Assembly (NCBI GenBank): GCA_000531095.1
Contig: HG799464.1
Location: 694,886 to 740,012, forward strand
Length of the DNA stretch: 45,127 nt
From: Gemmata massiliana
GTDB lineage: Bacteria; Planctomycetota; Planctomycetia; Gemmatales; Gemmataceae
Reading direction: 5' to 3'
Part shown: piece after piece, positions 35,429 to 44,500 of the stretch
Layout of the letters: each line of letters starts with the position of its first letter
Numbering within the stretch: the stretch's first letter is position 1
The notes under the pieces: model-generated
What the model was told of the DNA's origin: nothing
Database searches by the model: none
The model's input: only the letters and a program-made list of their open reading frames with translations
Translations under genes and position numbers: made by a program

Positions 35429-35901
35429 CTACTTTTGGCTCAAGTCGCCGGAGTACGCCGTGCCCCCGACCGTGCCGGAGACCGTCCCGACGAGCCGCGC
35501 CTCCGTCCGGAAGACGGGGTGACGCGCGGCGAACCGAGTGGACCGGCCGGGCGGGTCGCCCGCGTCCGGGGCCGGGTCCACCCGCACCACCGTCTCCGGG
35601 ACGGTCTTCAGGGTCAGGGTGAGCGGCCTGGCGTCGATCGGCTTGGGCCTCTTGGCCCACCGGTCCAGGGCGTAGACCGTCACCGTCTCGTCGTCCCGAT
35701 TGGCGACGACCTCCAGGTGGAACGCCCCGTCGCCCCAGTCGGCCAGTGGCCGCCGTGCGGCCCGGCTTCGCCGTGGCGGTGGTGCGGCGGCCGCTCCCAC
35801 ACCCAGAGGCCGACGACGAGGGCCGCGATGCCGAGCCAGACCCCGACCCAGATCAGTTTGCCGGTCCGGGACCGCCCGTCCGACCCGCAGCAACCGGCCA
35901 T
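35429..35901 (-). CDS. RND-associated exported protein, paralogue of 10926-11369 (frameshifted)
   Basis: The start MAGCCGSDGRSRTGKLIWVG and a membrane anchor (LIWVGVWLGIAALVVGLWVW) lead to HHRHGEAGPHGGHW. The frame then shifts by one base near 35745 and continues DWGDGAFHLEVVANRDDETV, TVYALDRWAKRPKPIDARPL and TLTLKTVPETVVRVDPAPDA, ending GTVSGTVGGTAYSGDLSQK. Similarity to the protein at 10926-11369 runs throughout (GPHxG, WGD...H.E, TVYVY/TVYALD, YSGD). A CC pair near the start and the His cluster suggest metal binding. The frameshift may be a sequencing error. Confidence 0.65.
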
Positions 35902-35966
35902 GTCCGTTCCCCCCTAATCTCGTGAACTCGCTCGGCCGCACCCGAGCGCGGCGGACGGCTTGCAGG

Positions 35967-36360
35967 TTACGTTGAAGGACCGACCCGTCCCGGGTCGGGC
36001 GGCGGGGTGTCGGCGGGCTTGACCGCCGAGACCACCTCCAGCGTCCCGAACATCGTCGCGAACCGCTGCCGCACGCGGACCCCGGCGAACCCGGCCTCGG
36101 CGATCAGGCCCGGCAACTCACCGGCGGCGTGCGCGGCCGTGTTCGCAAACCCGTCGAGCAGGCGGATGCCGAGGAACAGGACGCGCATCAACGGCCCGGC
36201 CGGGCGGCCCCAGTCGGCCAGGTGCAACTCGCCGCCGGGCGCGAGGACGCGGAACGCCTCCCGGAGGGCGGCCGCCTTCGCGTCCGGGCCGAGGTGGTGG
36301 AAGAACAGCCCCGACACCACCCGGTCGAACGCGCCGTCCGGGAACGGGAGGGTCTGGCGA
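35967..36360 (-). CDS. SAM-dependent methyltransferase, C-terminal half
   Basis: Continues the methyltransferase that starts at 36667. The frame after an indel at about 36358 reads QTLPFPDGAFDRVVSGLFFH HLGPDAKAAALREAFRVLAP, then GGELHLADWGRPAGPLMRVL, motifs of class I (ubiE-like) methyltransferases: DGAFDRVVS and LAPGGELHLADWG. It ends PPPDPGRVGPST. Read with the preceding entry it would be one complete methyltransferase of about 230 residues. Target unknown; it sits among metal-resistance genes. Confidence 0.65.
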
Positions 36361-37195
36361 AGCCGCGGACGAACGCCACCTCCCGCCCCCGGCGGGCGGC
36401 CTTGGCGGCGGCCAACCGGAGCATCCGCGGGTCGGCGTCGATCCCGCTCACCACTGTCTCCGGGCACGCCTCATGGACCCGCAGGGTGAGCGTCCCCGTC
36501 CCGCACCCGAGGTCGAGCACCCGTTGACCGGGCCGACAATCGGCGTCGTATACCAGGCTTCGTTTCACCGTATGGTCGCGGCAGGTGAGCGCGACGAGCG
36601 GGTCGTAGAGCGGGGTGAGCCAGTGGAACCCGGCCCCGGGAACGAACGCGGTGTTCTCGTCGTCCATCGTCCACCGTGAGGTTTGGCGGCGCGGCGACAG
36701 CGCCGCGGCCGCGAGAAAGCGTCTGCCATCAGGACGCGGGCGCACCCGCCGGCCGCTCCGACTCCCTGTCGGCGGGCCACCGATCAGTCGGCGGAGCGCC
36801 GCGCACACTTCGGCCAGCGAGCCGAAGGGCTTGGTGAGAACGTCCCGCCCCCCGCACGCGAAGAGCGCCGCGCGGGTTTCCGGGCGGGCGTCGGCCGTCA
36901 TGAAGCAGCAGCGGGCGAGCGGGTCGATCTCGCCGACGGCGGCGAGCACCTCCGGCCCGGTCATCCCCGGCATGTTCACGTCGGCGAGGACGACATCGAC
37001 CCGCCCGAGCAGGCGGCGGTAGAGTTCGACCGCCTCGCCGCCGGTGGCCGCGGCCCACACGACGAACCCCCGCTTGCGGAGTTCCCGCGACAGGACCAGG
37101 CGGAGGACGTCTTCGTCATCGACGACGAGGACGGCCGGCGGACGGCCGGCCGTGACGCGGGCCGGCACCGCGGGTCGCGGTTGGGACTGGGTCAC
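36188..37195 (-). CDS. Response-regulator receiver fused in frame to a methyltransferase N-terminus
   Basis: From GTG 37195. Receiver domain: AVLVVDDEDVLRLVLSRELR with the acidic pair, VDVVLADVNMPGMTGPEVLA with the phospho-Asp, CFMTADARP with the Thr, and DVLTKPFGSLAEV with the Lys. After a basic Pro/Arg linker the frame runs on, without a stop, into MDDENTAFVPGAGFHWLTPL (possible own start at 36667) and a SAM-binding loop (RVLDLGCGTGTLTLRV). It goes out of frame near 36358, so residues after that to 36188 are not real. Either this is a genuine receiver-methyltransferase fusion or a lost stop between two adjacent genes; the linker's composition suggests the latter. Confidence 0.65.
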   Translation of the reverse strand: MTQSQPRPAVPARVTAGRPPAVLVVDDEDVLRLVLSRELRKRGFVVWAAATGGEAVELYRRLLGRVDVVLADVNMPGMTGPEVLAAVGEIDPLARCCFMTADARPETRAALFACGGRDVLTKPFGSLAEVCAALRRLIGGPPTGSRSGRRVRPRPDGRRFLAAAALSPRRQTSRWTMDDENTAFVPGAGFHWLTPLYDPLVALTCRDHTVKRSLVYDADCRPGQRVLDLGCGTGTLTLRVHEACPETVVSGIDADPRMLRLAAAKAARRGREVAFVRGFARPSRSRTARSTGWCRGCSSTTSARTRRRPPSGRRSASSRPAASCTWPTGAARPGR

Positions 37196-37382
37196 GGCGC
37201 CCTCCGGGCCAGAGCCGCCCGTCGGGTCGTGCGGCGGAAGGAAGGTCGCGGCCGGGGCGGAGCCGTCGGTCGGTCGGGGTCCGGCCCGGGCCGGATTTGG
37301 GCGCGCGTGCGGCCCGGGCGTGCCACAGGCCGACGAGCAAGGCGATCACGGTCGCCAGGAGCCAGCGTTCGATGGTCGTCAC
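37116..37382 (-). CDS. Small membrane protein overlapping the response regulator
   Basis: 88 residues from GTG 37382, which follows an excellent AAGGAGGT at six bases. A membrane helix (TIERWLLATVIALLVGLWHA) is followed by a basic Arg/Pro/Gly tail. It overlaps the start of the receiver gene by about 80 bases in another frame. The strong ribosome-binding site is the main support; the tail is low complexity and could be out of frame, in which case the real protein is only the first 30 or so residues. Confidence 0.4.
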   Translation of the reverse strand: MTTIERWLLATVIALLVGLWHARAARAPKSGPGRTPTDRRLRPGRDLPSAARPDGRLWPGGRRDPVPTATRGAGPRHGRPSAGRPRRR

Positions 37383-37547
37383 CTTCGACCTCCTTCGGGG
37401 TCTGAGTCCACGCGATCCCGCCTCGACCCGTGGTCGGTGGGGATCGGTGCGGCACACGGACCGAACCCGGCTCCCGGCGGGAGCGGTTCGGGAATGGTTT
37501 TTGATCACGAGGGAGACGGCCGGATGACGGTTCCGGCCGAGAGGTGA

Positions 37548-38015
37548 TTAGCAGCGCAGGACGTGGTGCGCGTAGAGCCGGTCGGCGGCGGACAGGAAGG
37601 GGCGGGCGGAGTCGAAGGCCCAGGCGGCGGGGCTGGCCGCGGCGGGCGGAGACGTCGGGACAAACACCCCGTCCGCGGGCGACGGTTCGAGGGCCCAGGA
37701 CGAGGCCGTGTTCGGCCGGGTCTGATCCGGTCGGGCCTTCACCGCGCAGCAGTGGCGGTCACACGGGCGCGGCGCGGGCGGGGTGCGTTCCCCGGTCAGG
37801 CCCTTGCCGGCGGTTGTGTGGGCCGGACCGGCCGACGCAGTCGCCGGCCGCGGCTTGGCGCCGTGACAACAGGTCGGCGGGCGGGGCGAGCCGGACGGAT
37901 CGGCGGCGGTCGGGGGATGCGAACCCGGCGACGCGGAGCAGCAGCACGGCCACGGGCCGACCGCCGTCGCGAACGTCAGGTAAAGCACGACAACCGACCG
38001 CACGACTGCCCCCAT
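37548..38015 (-). CDS. Secreted Cys-rich small protein
   Basis: 155 residues from ATG 38015. Signal peptide SVVVLYLTFATAVGPW, then PCCCSASPGS, PTCCHGAKPRP, PCDRHCCAVKARP and a C-terminus ending AHHVLRC. The nine or so Cys residues in CC and CCH clusters and several His are suited to binding Cu(I) or Hg. The remaining sequence is Pro/Ala/Ser-rich and probably disordered. A similar layout appears upstream of the TolC-like gene at 15675-16178. It lies next to the YHS-like lipoprotein (38084-38491), in the same direction. Family not recognised. Confidence 0.6.
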   Translation of the reverse strand: MGAVVRSVVVLYLTFATAVGPWPCCCSASPGSHPPTAADPSGSPRPPTCCHGAKPRPATASAGPAHTTAGKGLTGERTPPAPRPCDRHCCAVKARPDQTRPNTASSWALEPSPADGVFVPTSPPAAASPAAWAFDSARPFLSAADRLYAHHVLRC

Positions 38016-38083
38016 TGATACCGGAACAAAGGCGTGGGATTCTACACGCCCGCTCCGCCCGAATCAACCGCCGGTCGATCCGC

Positions 38084-38491
38084 TCACCGGCCGGCCCGCT
38101 CGGCGGCGACGATGGCCAGGTACTTGTCCGGGTCGCGCTGCACCTTGGCCACGCACCCGCGGCAGCACACGTATACGGTCTGGCCTTTGACTGCGACCGG
38201 GATCGGCTCGCCCATCTCCCCCAGCACGTCGCCCATCACCGGGCACGTCTTCTGTCCGCCGTACTTCGCCGCGGCTGGTGCCGGGGGAAGGCTCGTCGGT
38301 CCGGGCTGCGTGGGGGCTGAAACACCAGGTGAGGCCGGGGTACCCGCGACCGGGACCGGGGCGGGACGGCCGGAGGCGTTGGCGGGGCAAGAGCCCCGGC
38401 ATCCCCGGTTGGACGAACACCCCGCCCCGATCGTGGTGGCGATCGCGACGGCCAGAGCCGCGAGCCATTGGACGTTGAGGAAACCGGTCAT
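38084..38491 (-). CDS. Lipoprotein with a YHS-like heavy-metal-binding domain
   Basis: 135 residues from ATG 38491, preceded by GGAGGT. Signal with lipobox (LAVAIATTIGAGCSSNRGC), an adjacent CRGSC, a Pro/Ala linker, then KTCPVMGDVLGEMGEPIPVA and QTVYVCCRGCVAKVQRDPDK, a Cys-based metal-binding domain like the N-terminal part of CopA at 20.9-21.2 kb (CSRHC...DPGKY). It would be anchored to the periplasmic face of a membrane and bind or pass copper to a pump. Neighbours (Cys-rich secreted protein, RND pump) support that. No frameshift is seen. Confidence 0.75.
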   Translation of the reverse strand: MTGFLNVQWLAALAVAIATTIGAGCSSNRGCRGSCPANASGRPAPVPVAGTPASPGVSAPTQPGPTSLPPAPAAAKYGGQKTCPVMGDVLGEMGEPIPVAVKGQTVYVCCRGCVAKVQRDPDKYLAIVAAERAGR

Positions 38492-38621
38492 GGAGTTACC
38501 TCCATATTCTGGTAAAATAGTCCCGATCCGTGGAACCGTCATCCTGACCCTTCCGATCTTCGTCGGCCACGAGCGATCCGCATCGTGACACATTCGGTCA
38601 AGACCAACCCCGACCCGTCGG

Positions 38622-40013
38622 TTACTTGCCCTGGATTTTCTTCACCGCCTCGGTGGCGGCCGCCCGGACGGCCTTGTTCCGGTCCCTGGCCAGCGCCTGG
38701 AGGTCCGAGAGCGCGGCCTTGGCCGCCGGGCCGATCTGACCGAGCACCTCCGCGGCCTCCGCCCGGACCGCCTTGTCCTCGTTCTTGAGCCCGTCGGTCA
38801 GCACCGGCACCAGTTCTGGGCCGAGTTGCGGGTCGATCTTGTAGAGGCTCTCGGCACCGTGGACCCGGACGCCGTGGTTCTCGTCCTTCAAGAGGGCCTT
38901 CATCGCCGGCACGGCCGACTTCGCCTTGGCCCCCATCTCGCCCAGCGTGTGGGCCGCGTCCCCGCGGACGAACGGGTCCTCGTTCTTCAGCCCGTCGAGC
39001 AGTACCGGCAGCACCAACTTGGCGTCCTCGGTGACCTCGTAGACGGCGTCGGCCGCGTACACCCGGACCCCGTGGTCGGGATCCTTGAGCAGTTTGGTCA
39101 GGGCCGGGAGGGCGGGCTTGGCGTCGTCTCCGAACTTGGCCAGGGCGTGAGCCGCGTCCCCCCGCACCCCAGGGTGCTTGTCCGCGAGCGCCGCCGCGAG
39201 TGCCGGGACGGCCAACTTGGGGTCGGCCACGATCCTGCCGAGCGACACGGCGGCCTGCCCGCGAACCCCCTCGTCCGCGTCTTTCAGAAGGCCGACGAAC
39301 GGCTTCTCCGCCGCTTTCGCGTCTTTGCCAATCCCGCCGAGCGCGGCGGCGGCGTTCAGCCGGACCTCCGGATCCTTGTCCTTCAACACCGCGTCTTTCA
39401 GAAGGCCGACGAACGGCTTCTCCGCCGCTTTCGCGTCTTTGCCAATCCCGCCGAGCGCGGCGGCGGCGTTCAGCCGGACCTCCGGATCCTTGTCCTTCAA
39501 CACCGCGACTAGAGCCGGGACGGCGGCCTTCGCCGTCGGCCCGATCTCACCCAGTCCGGCCGCCGCAGACGCCCGAACCGGGCCGTCCTTGTCCTTGAGG
39601 AGCGGGATCAGGTCGGTCACCGCTCCCTTGGCGTCGTCCCCGAACCCGCCCAGAGCGAACGCGGCCTTCGCCCGCACCTCCGGGATGGGATCCTTGAGCA
39701 GCGCCTGGATCGCCGGGATCGCGGCCTTCGCGTCGGTGCCAATGAACCCGAGGGCCTCGGCGATCTCCCCGCGTACGATCGGGTCCTTGTCCTTGAGGGC
39801 CTCGATCAGGTCGGAGACCACGCCGGCCGGGTCGATGTCGCCGTCCTTGCACAGGTCCGAGAGCGCCTGCGCCGCCTTCCGCCGGGTCTCGGCGTCCGGC
39901 TTCTTGAGGTCGGCCACCAGCGCCTTCAGCTCGTCGTCCGCCCGGCGGTCGGCGGCCGACCCGACCCCGCCGATCACCACCACAACCAACGACACCCACG
40001 CAGTGCATCTCAT
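38622..40013 (-). CDS. Secreted HEAT-repeat protein
   Basis: 463 residues from ATG 40013, preceded by AGGAGA. A signal peptide (MRCTAWVSLVVVVIGGVGSA) is followed by about eleven repeats of the type KDKDPEVRLNAAAALGGIGK, DAKAA, typical of HEAT (PBS-lyase-like) repeats that make a curved scaffold for protein binding. One unit, VLKDKDPEVRLNAAAALGGI through GLLKDA, occurs twice in exact copies; see the repeat at 39277-39504. The protein is probably an extracytoplasmic scaffold. No enzyme domain is visible. No clear link with the metal genes. Confidence 0.8.
   Translation of the reverse strand: MRCTAWVSLVVVVIGGVGSAADRRADDELKALVADLKKPDAETRRKAAQALSDLCKDGDIDPAGVVSDLIEALKDKDPIVRGEIAEALGFIGTDAKAAIPAIQALLKDPIPEVRAKAAFALGGFGDDAKGAVTDLIPLLKDKDGPVRASAAAGLGEIGPTAKAAVPALVAVLKDKDPEVRLNAAAALGGIGKDAKAAEKPFVGLLKDAVLKDKDPEVRLNAAAALGGIGKDAKAAEKPFVGLLKDADEGVRGQAAVSLGRIVADPKLAVPALAAALADKHPGVRGDAAHALAKFGDDAKPALPALTKLLKDPDHGVRVYAADAVYEVTEDAKLVLPVLLDGLKNEDPFVRGDAAHTLGEMGAKAKSAVPAMKALLKDENHGVRVHGAESLYKIDPQLGPELVPVLTDGLKNEDKAVRAEAAEVLGQIGPAAKAALSDLQALARDRNKAVRAAATEAVKKIQGK
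39277..39504 (-). repeat. Perfect in-frame tandem duplication of one HEAT unit (2 x 114 bp)
   Basis: 39277-39390 and 39391-39504 are identical as far as read, 114 bases or 38 residues each. The other HEAT units in the gene differ from each other at many positions, so this copy is recent, or an assembly artefact. Confidence 0.9.
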
Positions 40014-40067
40014 CGCATTCTCCTGGAGATGGAACCCCGGCAGGTGCCCGCCGGGGGGAGTGCCGCG

Positions 40068-40655
40068 TCACCGCCGCCCGGTGTAGCCGCGGTGGGTCAT
40101 CGCCCCGCGGTACCCGCCCCGGAGCGACGGGGAGTACACGCCGTATCGGAGCAGGTTGGCGTAAGCCGCCCGCTGTTGCTGGTAGGCCCGCTGCTGGTAG
40201 CGGAGCATCGCCGTGTACGGGCTGGTGCCGTAGTTCCGCGCGTACCCGCGGCCGTAGTTGCCGCGGTGGGCGTAGGGGGCGCGGTAGCCCGCCCGGCGGT
40301 TCGGCGTGTAGTTCGCCGGGCGGGCGGCCGCGGCCCGCAGGTCGGCGATCAGCTTCAGCTCGTACTTCTCGTACTCGTCCCGGCTGATCTTCCCGTCCTT
40401 GTCCGCGTCCCAGGCGGCCAGGAACAGGTGGTCGGGGTGGGCCTCCTTCGCGCCGGGCTTGTCCGTGATCGGCTTGGCGTTGGGTCCGCGGAACGCCCGG
40501 GCCAGTTCCTCCGCGTCCAGGAACCCGTCCTTGTTCTTGTCCCACTTGGCGAACCCGCCCGCGAGCGGGACCGGGACGGCCGGTTGGGCGAGCGCGGTGC
40601 CAACGTCGGCGAACAGCGCCGCTGCGGCTCCGAACAACAGAGTGGTGCCTCTCAT
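40068..40655 (-). CDS. Secreted EF-hand protein
   Basis: 195 residues from ATG 40655. A signal peptide (TTLLFGAAAALFADVGTALA) leads to two EF-hand calcium loops: DKNKDGFLDAEE and DADKDGKISRDE, separated by about 40 residues, each with Asp/Asn at positions 1, 3 and 5 and Glu at 12. The C-terminal half is Tyr/Arg/Ala-rich (RAYQQQRAAYANLLRYGVYS) and basic. EF-hand exported proteins are abundant in planctomycetes; role unknown, perhaps in the envelope. Confidence 0.8.
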   Translation of the reverse strand: MRGTTLLFGAAAALFADVGTALAQPAVPVPLAGGFAKWDKNKDGFLDAEELARAFRGPNAKPITDKPGAKEAHPDHLFLAAWDADKDGKISRDEYEKYELKLIADLRAAAARPANYTPNRRAGYRAPYAHRGNYGRGYARNYGTSPYTAMLRYQQRAYQQQRAAYANLLRYGVYSPSLRGGYRGAMTHRGYTGRR

Positions 40656-40832
40656 CGGTGGTCCTCGTGCCCCCAAGTGTCCGACCCGGGTCGCAGGGGC
40701 GACGACCCGAGGGCGCGGCCCGCCCGCGCCGGGTGAGTGGTGAGTCGCGGATCGAGGCCGCTCGCCGCGTGAGCGGGAGGCGGCCACGGCCCGGTGCCGT
40801 CGCGATCCGGTCGCGGCGGGCTCCCGCAGCGG

Positions 40833-41449
40833 CTACTTCTTGGTCTCGACCTTCGTCGGCTTGACGTACTTCTTACCGTCCTTCTCGGTCACGGTGCCGG
40901 CGACGGTGACGCCCTCGACCTTGTCGCCGCCGCAGACGCCCTCGTGGTACGGCTCGCCATTCCCCTTGTCGTCGAGGAAGTAGTTCACGACCTTGTCGCC
41001 CTCCTTGACCTGCAGGACGTTGCTGCATTTCGGCGTGGCCTTGAGAGCGCACTTCCCGCACACCAGCGTGCCGGTCAGCCTGACCTCCTTGGCCGGTTCC
41101 GCCTTGTCGGCCGCGAGGACCGTTGCGCTCACCGGCGCCACGCCGCCCGGGCCGGCCGCCGGGGTGAGGAGGCCGTGGTTGTGCTGGTGGCCGCCGGGCG
41201 CACCCGCCGGCGCAGGGGAGGGGACGACCGTCCCCGGCACGGACCGCGCCGGGGGCAGTTCGCGCTGGCGAACTGGGGGGCGGGCCTGGGTACCGCCACC
41301 GGCATCCCGGGGTACGCGACCGGCATCGCCGGCGTGGCGGACGGAGTGCCGCACCCGCAGCCCCCGCGGACGCCGCGCGACCGCACGGCGGACTCGCCCA
41401 CCGCAGCGAAAGCCGCGACGGCAACCAAGGCGAACACGAATCTCGTCAT
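40833..41449 (-). CDS. Exported DUF6370-like Cys protein (frameshifted)
   Basis: From ATG 41449: MTRFVFALVAVAAFAAVGES A (signal), RGGCGCGTPSATPAMPVAYP. A frame change at a run of six G (41275-41280) joins it to RELPPARSVPGTVVPSPAPA, GGHQHNHG and the C-terminal domain VRLTGTLVCGKCALKATPKC SNVLQVKEG...NYFLDDKG, EGVCGGDKVEGVTVAGTVTE, ending VKPTKVETKK. The CGKC...C...HxxxC pattern is like DUF6370 proteins and suits a metal or thiol role outside the cytoplasm. The frameshift is probably a homopolymer error, so the gene may be intact. It lies just downstream of the RND pump. Confidence 0.7.
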
Positions 41450-41556
41450 CAGACGTACTCCTCGGCGGCGCTCGGCCGCCACACCTACCGCACCACCGGG
41501 GACGGGTTGTGACACCACGACCTGTGACAACCCCGGCGTGTTTCGCGGCCCGTCTC

Positions 41557-44500
41557 TCATTCCCGCGGGTCGGGGAGAAGCGCGGGCCTTGGCTCGGGCA
41601 ATCGCGGTGCCGCGGGCTCCGGCTCGCGGGGCGGCGTCGGGCCAGTGGGTCCACCCGTCGGCGGGTGCCGGCCGTTCGTCTCCACAGGTACCGGTGGCTC
41701 CGGAAGCACTTCGACCGGAGCCGGAGTCAGTGGCGTTGCGGGTGCCGGGCGCGGCACGGGTTCCGGGTGTTCAGTCAGCCAGGCGTCGTCCCAACCCCCG
41801 ACGGGCGTTCCGTCAACCGACGGGGGCGACGGGGCGTACACCTTCCGGCCGAAGAGCAGGAACACGGCCGGGGTCACGACCTGGTCCATGAGCGTGGAGG
41901 TGACCAGACCCCCGATCACCACCACCGCCAGCGGGTGCAGGATCTCCTTGCCCGTCTGCCCGGCCCCCAGCGCCAGGGGCACGAGGCCGATGACCGCCAC
42001 GCCCGCGGTCATCAGCACCGGGGCCAGCCGTTCCAGGCTCCCGCGGACGATCATGTCCTTGCCGAACGCCTCGCCCTCCTCGCGCATCAGGTGGACGTAG
42101 TGGGCGATCATCATGATCCCGTTGCGGCTCACGATCCCGATGAGCGTGATGAACCCGACCCAGTGGGCCACCGACAGCGTCGTCGCCTGGAACCACACCC
42201 CGGGCCACTTCCACCACGGCACCGCGTGCAGGGCGGCGGGGTCGGGGCGGTTGACCAGGAGCAGCACCGCCACCGCCCCGAGAGCGGCGAGCGGGAGGTT
42301 CACCCCGAGCACCATGACGGCCGCCCGCCACGACCCGAGGCACCGGCAGAGGAGCAGGAACACCCCGAGCACGGCCCCCGCCCCGAACACCAGGAGCCGC
42401 GAGTTCGCCTCCTGCTGGGCGCGGTACTGGCCGTCGTCCTCCACACGGTAGTCCCCGCCCTTCGTCCGCAGCTTCTCCTCGACCGGACGGACGGCGCGCT
42501 TGATGTCCGCGACCACGTCCCCCAGGCTGCGGCCCTGGACGTTGCACGACACCACGATCCGCCGGCCGACGTTCTCGTGGTTGAGGGTGTTCGGCCCGGT
42601 CGTGTCCAAAACCTCGGCGACCTGGTCGAGGGCGACCCGCTTGCCCGACGGCGTGTCGAGGATGGTCCGCCCGATCGCCCTCGGGTCGGACCGGGACCTC
42701 TCGTCGTACCAGACGACGAGCGAGAAGTACTTCTCCCCGTCGAGGACGGTCGAGACGGTCCGGCCCTTGTACGCCGTCTCCAACAGCTTCGCCACGTCGC
42801 CGGGGGCCAGCCCGTACTTGGCCGCCTCCTCCCGCTTCACCCGGAGCCGGACCTGCGAGATCTCCACCTGCGGCTCGACCTGGAGGTCCACCACCCCCGG
42901 CACCTTCGCCACCGCGTCCTGGATCTCCATCGCGGCGTTCCGCAGCTCCTGGAGGTCCGACCCGAACACCTTGATCGCGACCTGCGCGCGGACGCCGGAC
43001 ATGACGTGGTCGAGGCGGTGGCTGATCGGCTGGCCGACGTTCGCCTTCACGTTCGGGATGCTGCTCACCCGGTCCCGGATGTCGGCCAGCACCTGCTCGG
43101 GCGGGCGGCCGGAGGTCTCGACGCCGTACCGGTGGAGGCCGGGGACCGCCCGGAGCACCGCGGCCCGGAACCCCGGCAGCGGCCGCTCGTGCGGGGTCAG
43201 GCGGACGTCGATCTCGGACGTGTTCACCCCCTCGGCGTGCTCGTCCTGTTCGGCCCGACCGGTGCGCCGGGACACCGACGCCACCTCGGGGATGCCGAGC
43301 AGCGCCTGCTCGGCCCGGGCCGCGACCCGCCCGCTCTCCTCCAGGCCCGTGCCGGGCGGGAGCTGGAGGTTGACCGTCACCGTCCCCTCGTTGAACGGCG
43401 GGAGGAACTCCGAGCCCATCCCGAACACCGAAAGCATGGTCACCGCGGACAGGACCAGGGACGCCACCACGACCGGCCACGGGAACCGGAGCGTGAGCCG
43501 CAGCAGCCGGGCGTCGAGCCACTTGAGCCACCGCAGCAGCAGGGCGTCCCGGTGCGGGCGGGCCTCCTTTTGGCGGCCGAGCAGGAGGGAGGCCAGGACC
43601 GGGGTGACGGTGAGCGACACCGCCAGCGAGGCCATGAGCGACACCAGGTACGCCAGCCCGAGCGGCGCGAACATCCGCCCTTCGAGGCCGGAGAGGGCGA
43701 ACAGCGGGAGCACCACGAGGCAGACGATCAGGGTGGCGTACACGATCGAGTTGCGGACCTCGCTCGACGCCCGGAACACCACCTTCAGAACGGGAGCCGG
43801 TCTCGCCTTCGACCGGTTCTCGTTCAGCCGGCGGAAGATGTTCTCCACGTCCACGATCGCGTCATCGACCAGCTCCCCGACCGCGACCGCGATCCCGCCC
43901 AGGGTCATCGTGTTGATCGTGACCCCGAAGTGGCTGAACACCAGCACGGTGACCAGGATCGAGAGCGGGATCGCCGTCATGGTGATGACAGAGGTCCGGA
44001 TGCTGGCCAGGAACAGCAGCAGGACGACGAACACCCAGACGGTCCCGTCCCGGATCGCCTCGACGACGTTGTCGATCGCGGTGTGGATGAAATCGGCCTG
44101 GCGGAACACCCGCCGCTCGACGACCACGCCCGGCGGGGCGTCGGCCTGGAGCTGGTCGAGGGCGGCGTCCAGCCGCGGGGTGAGGTCGAGGGTGTTCGCC
44201 CCCGGCTGCTTCTGCACCGTCAGGATGACCGACGGCCCGCCGGCCACCCGGTCGCCCTCCTTCGCCCGGGTGCTGCCGTCCCCGCGCCGGACCGGGCCGG
44301 CCAGCCGCACGTCGGCCACGTCCTTGATCCGGACCGCCCGGTCCCCCCGCCAGACGACGGGCGTCTCGGCGATCTGCTCCGGGGTCAGGCTCTGCCCGCT
44401 GATGCGGATGAGCGACTCCTTCGGCCCCCGCTCCATCACCCCGCCGCCGACGAGGACGTTGGACTTCTCGGCCGCGTCGGTCAGTTGCTGGAGGGTGACG

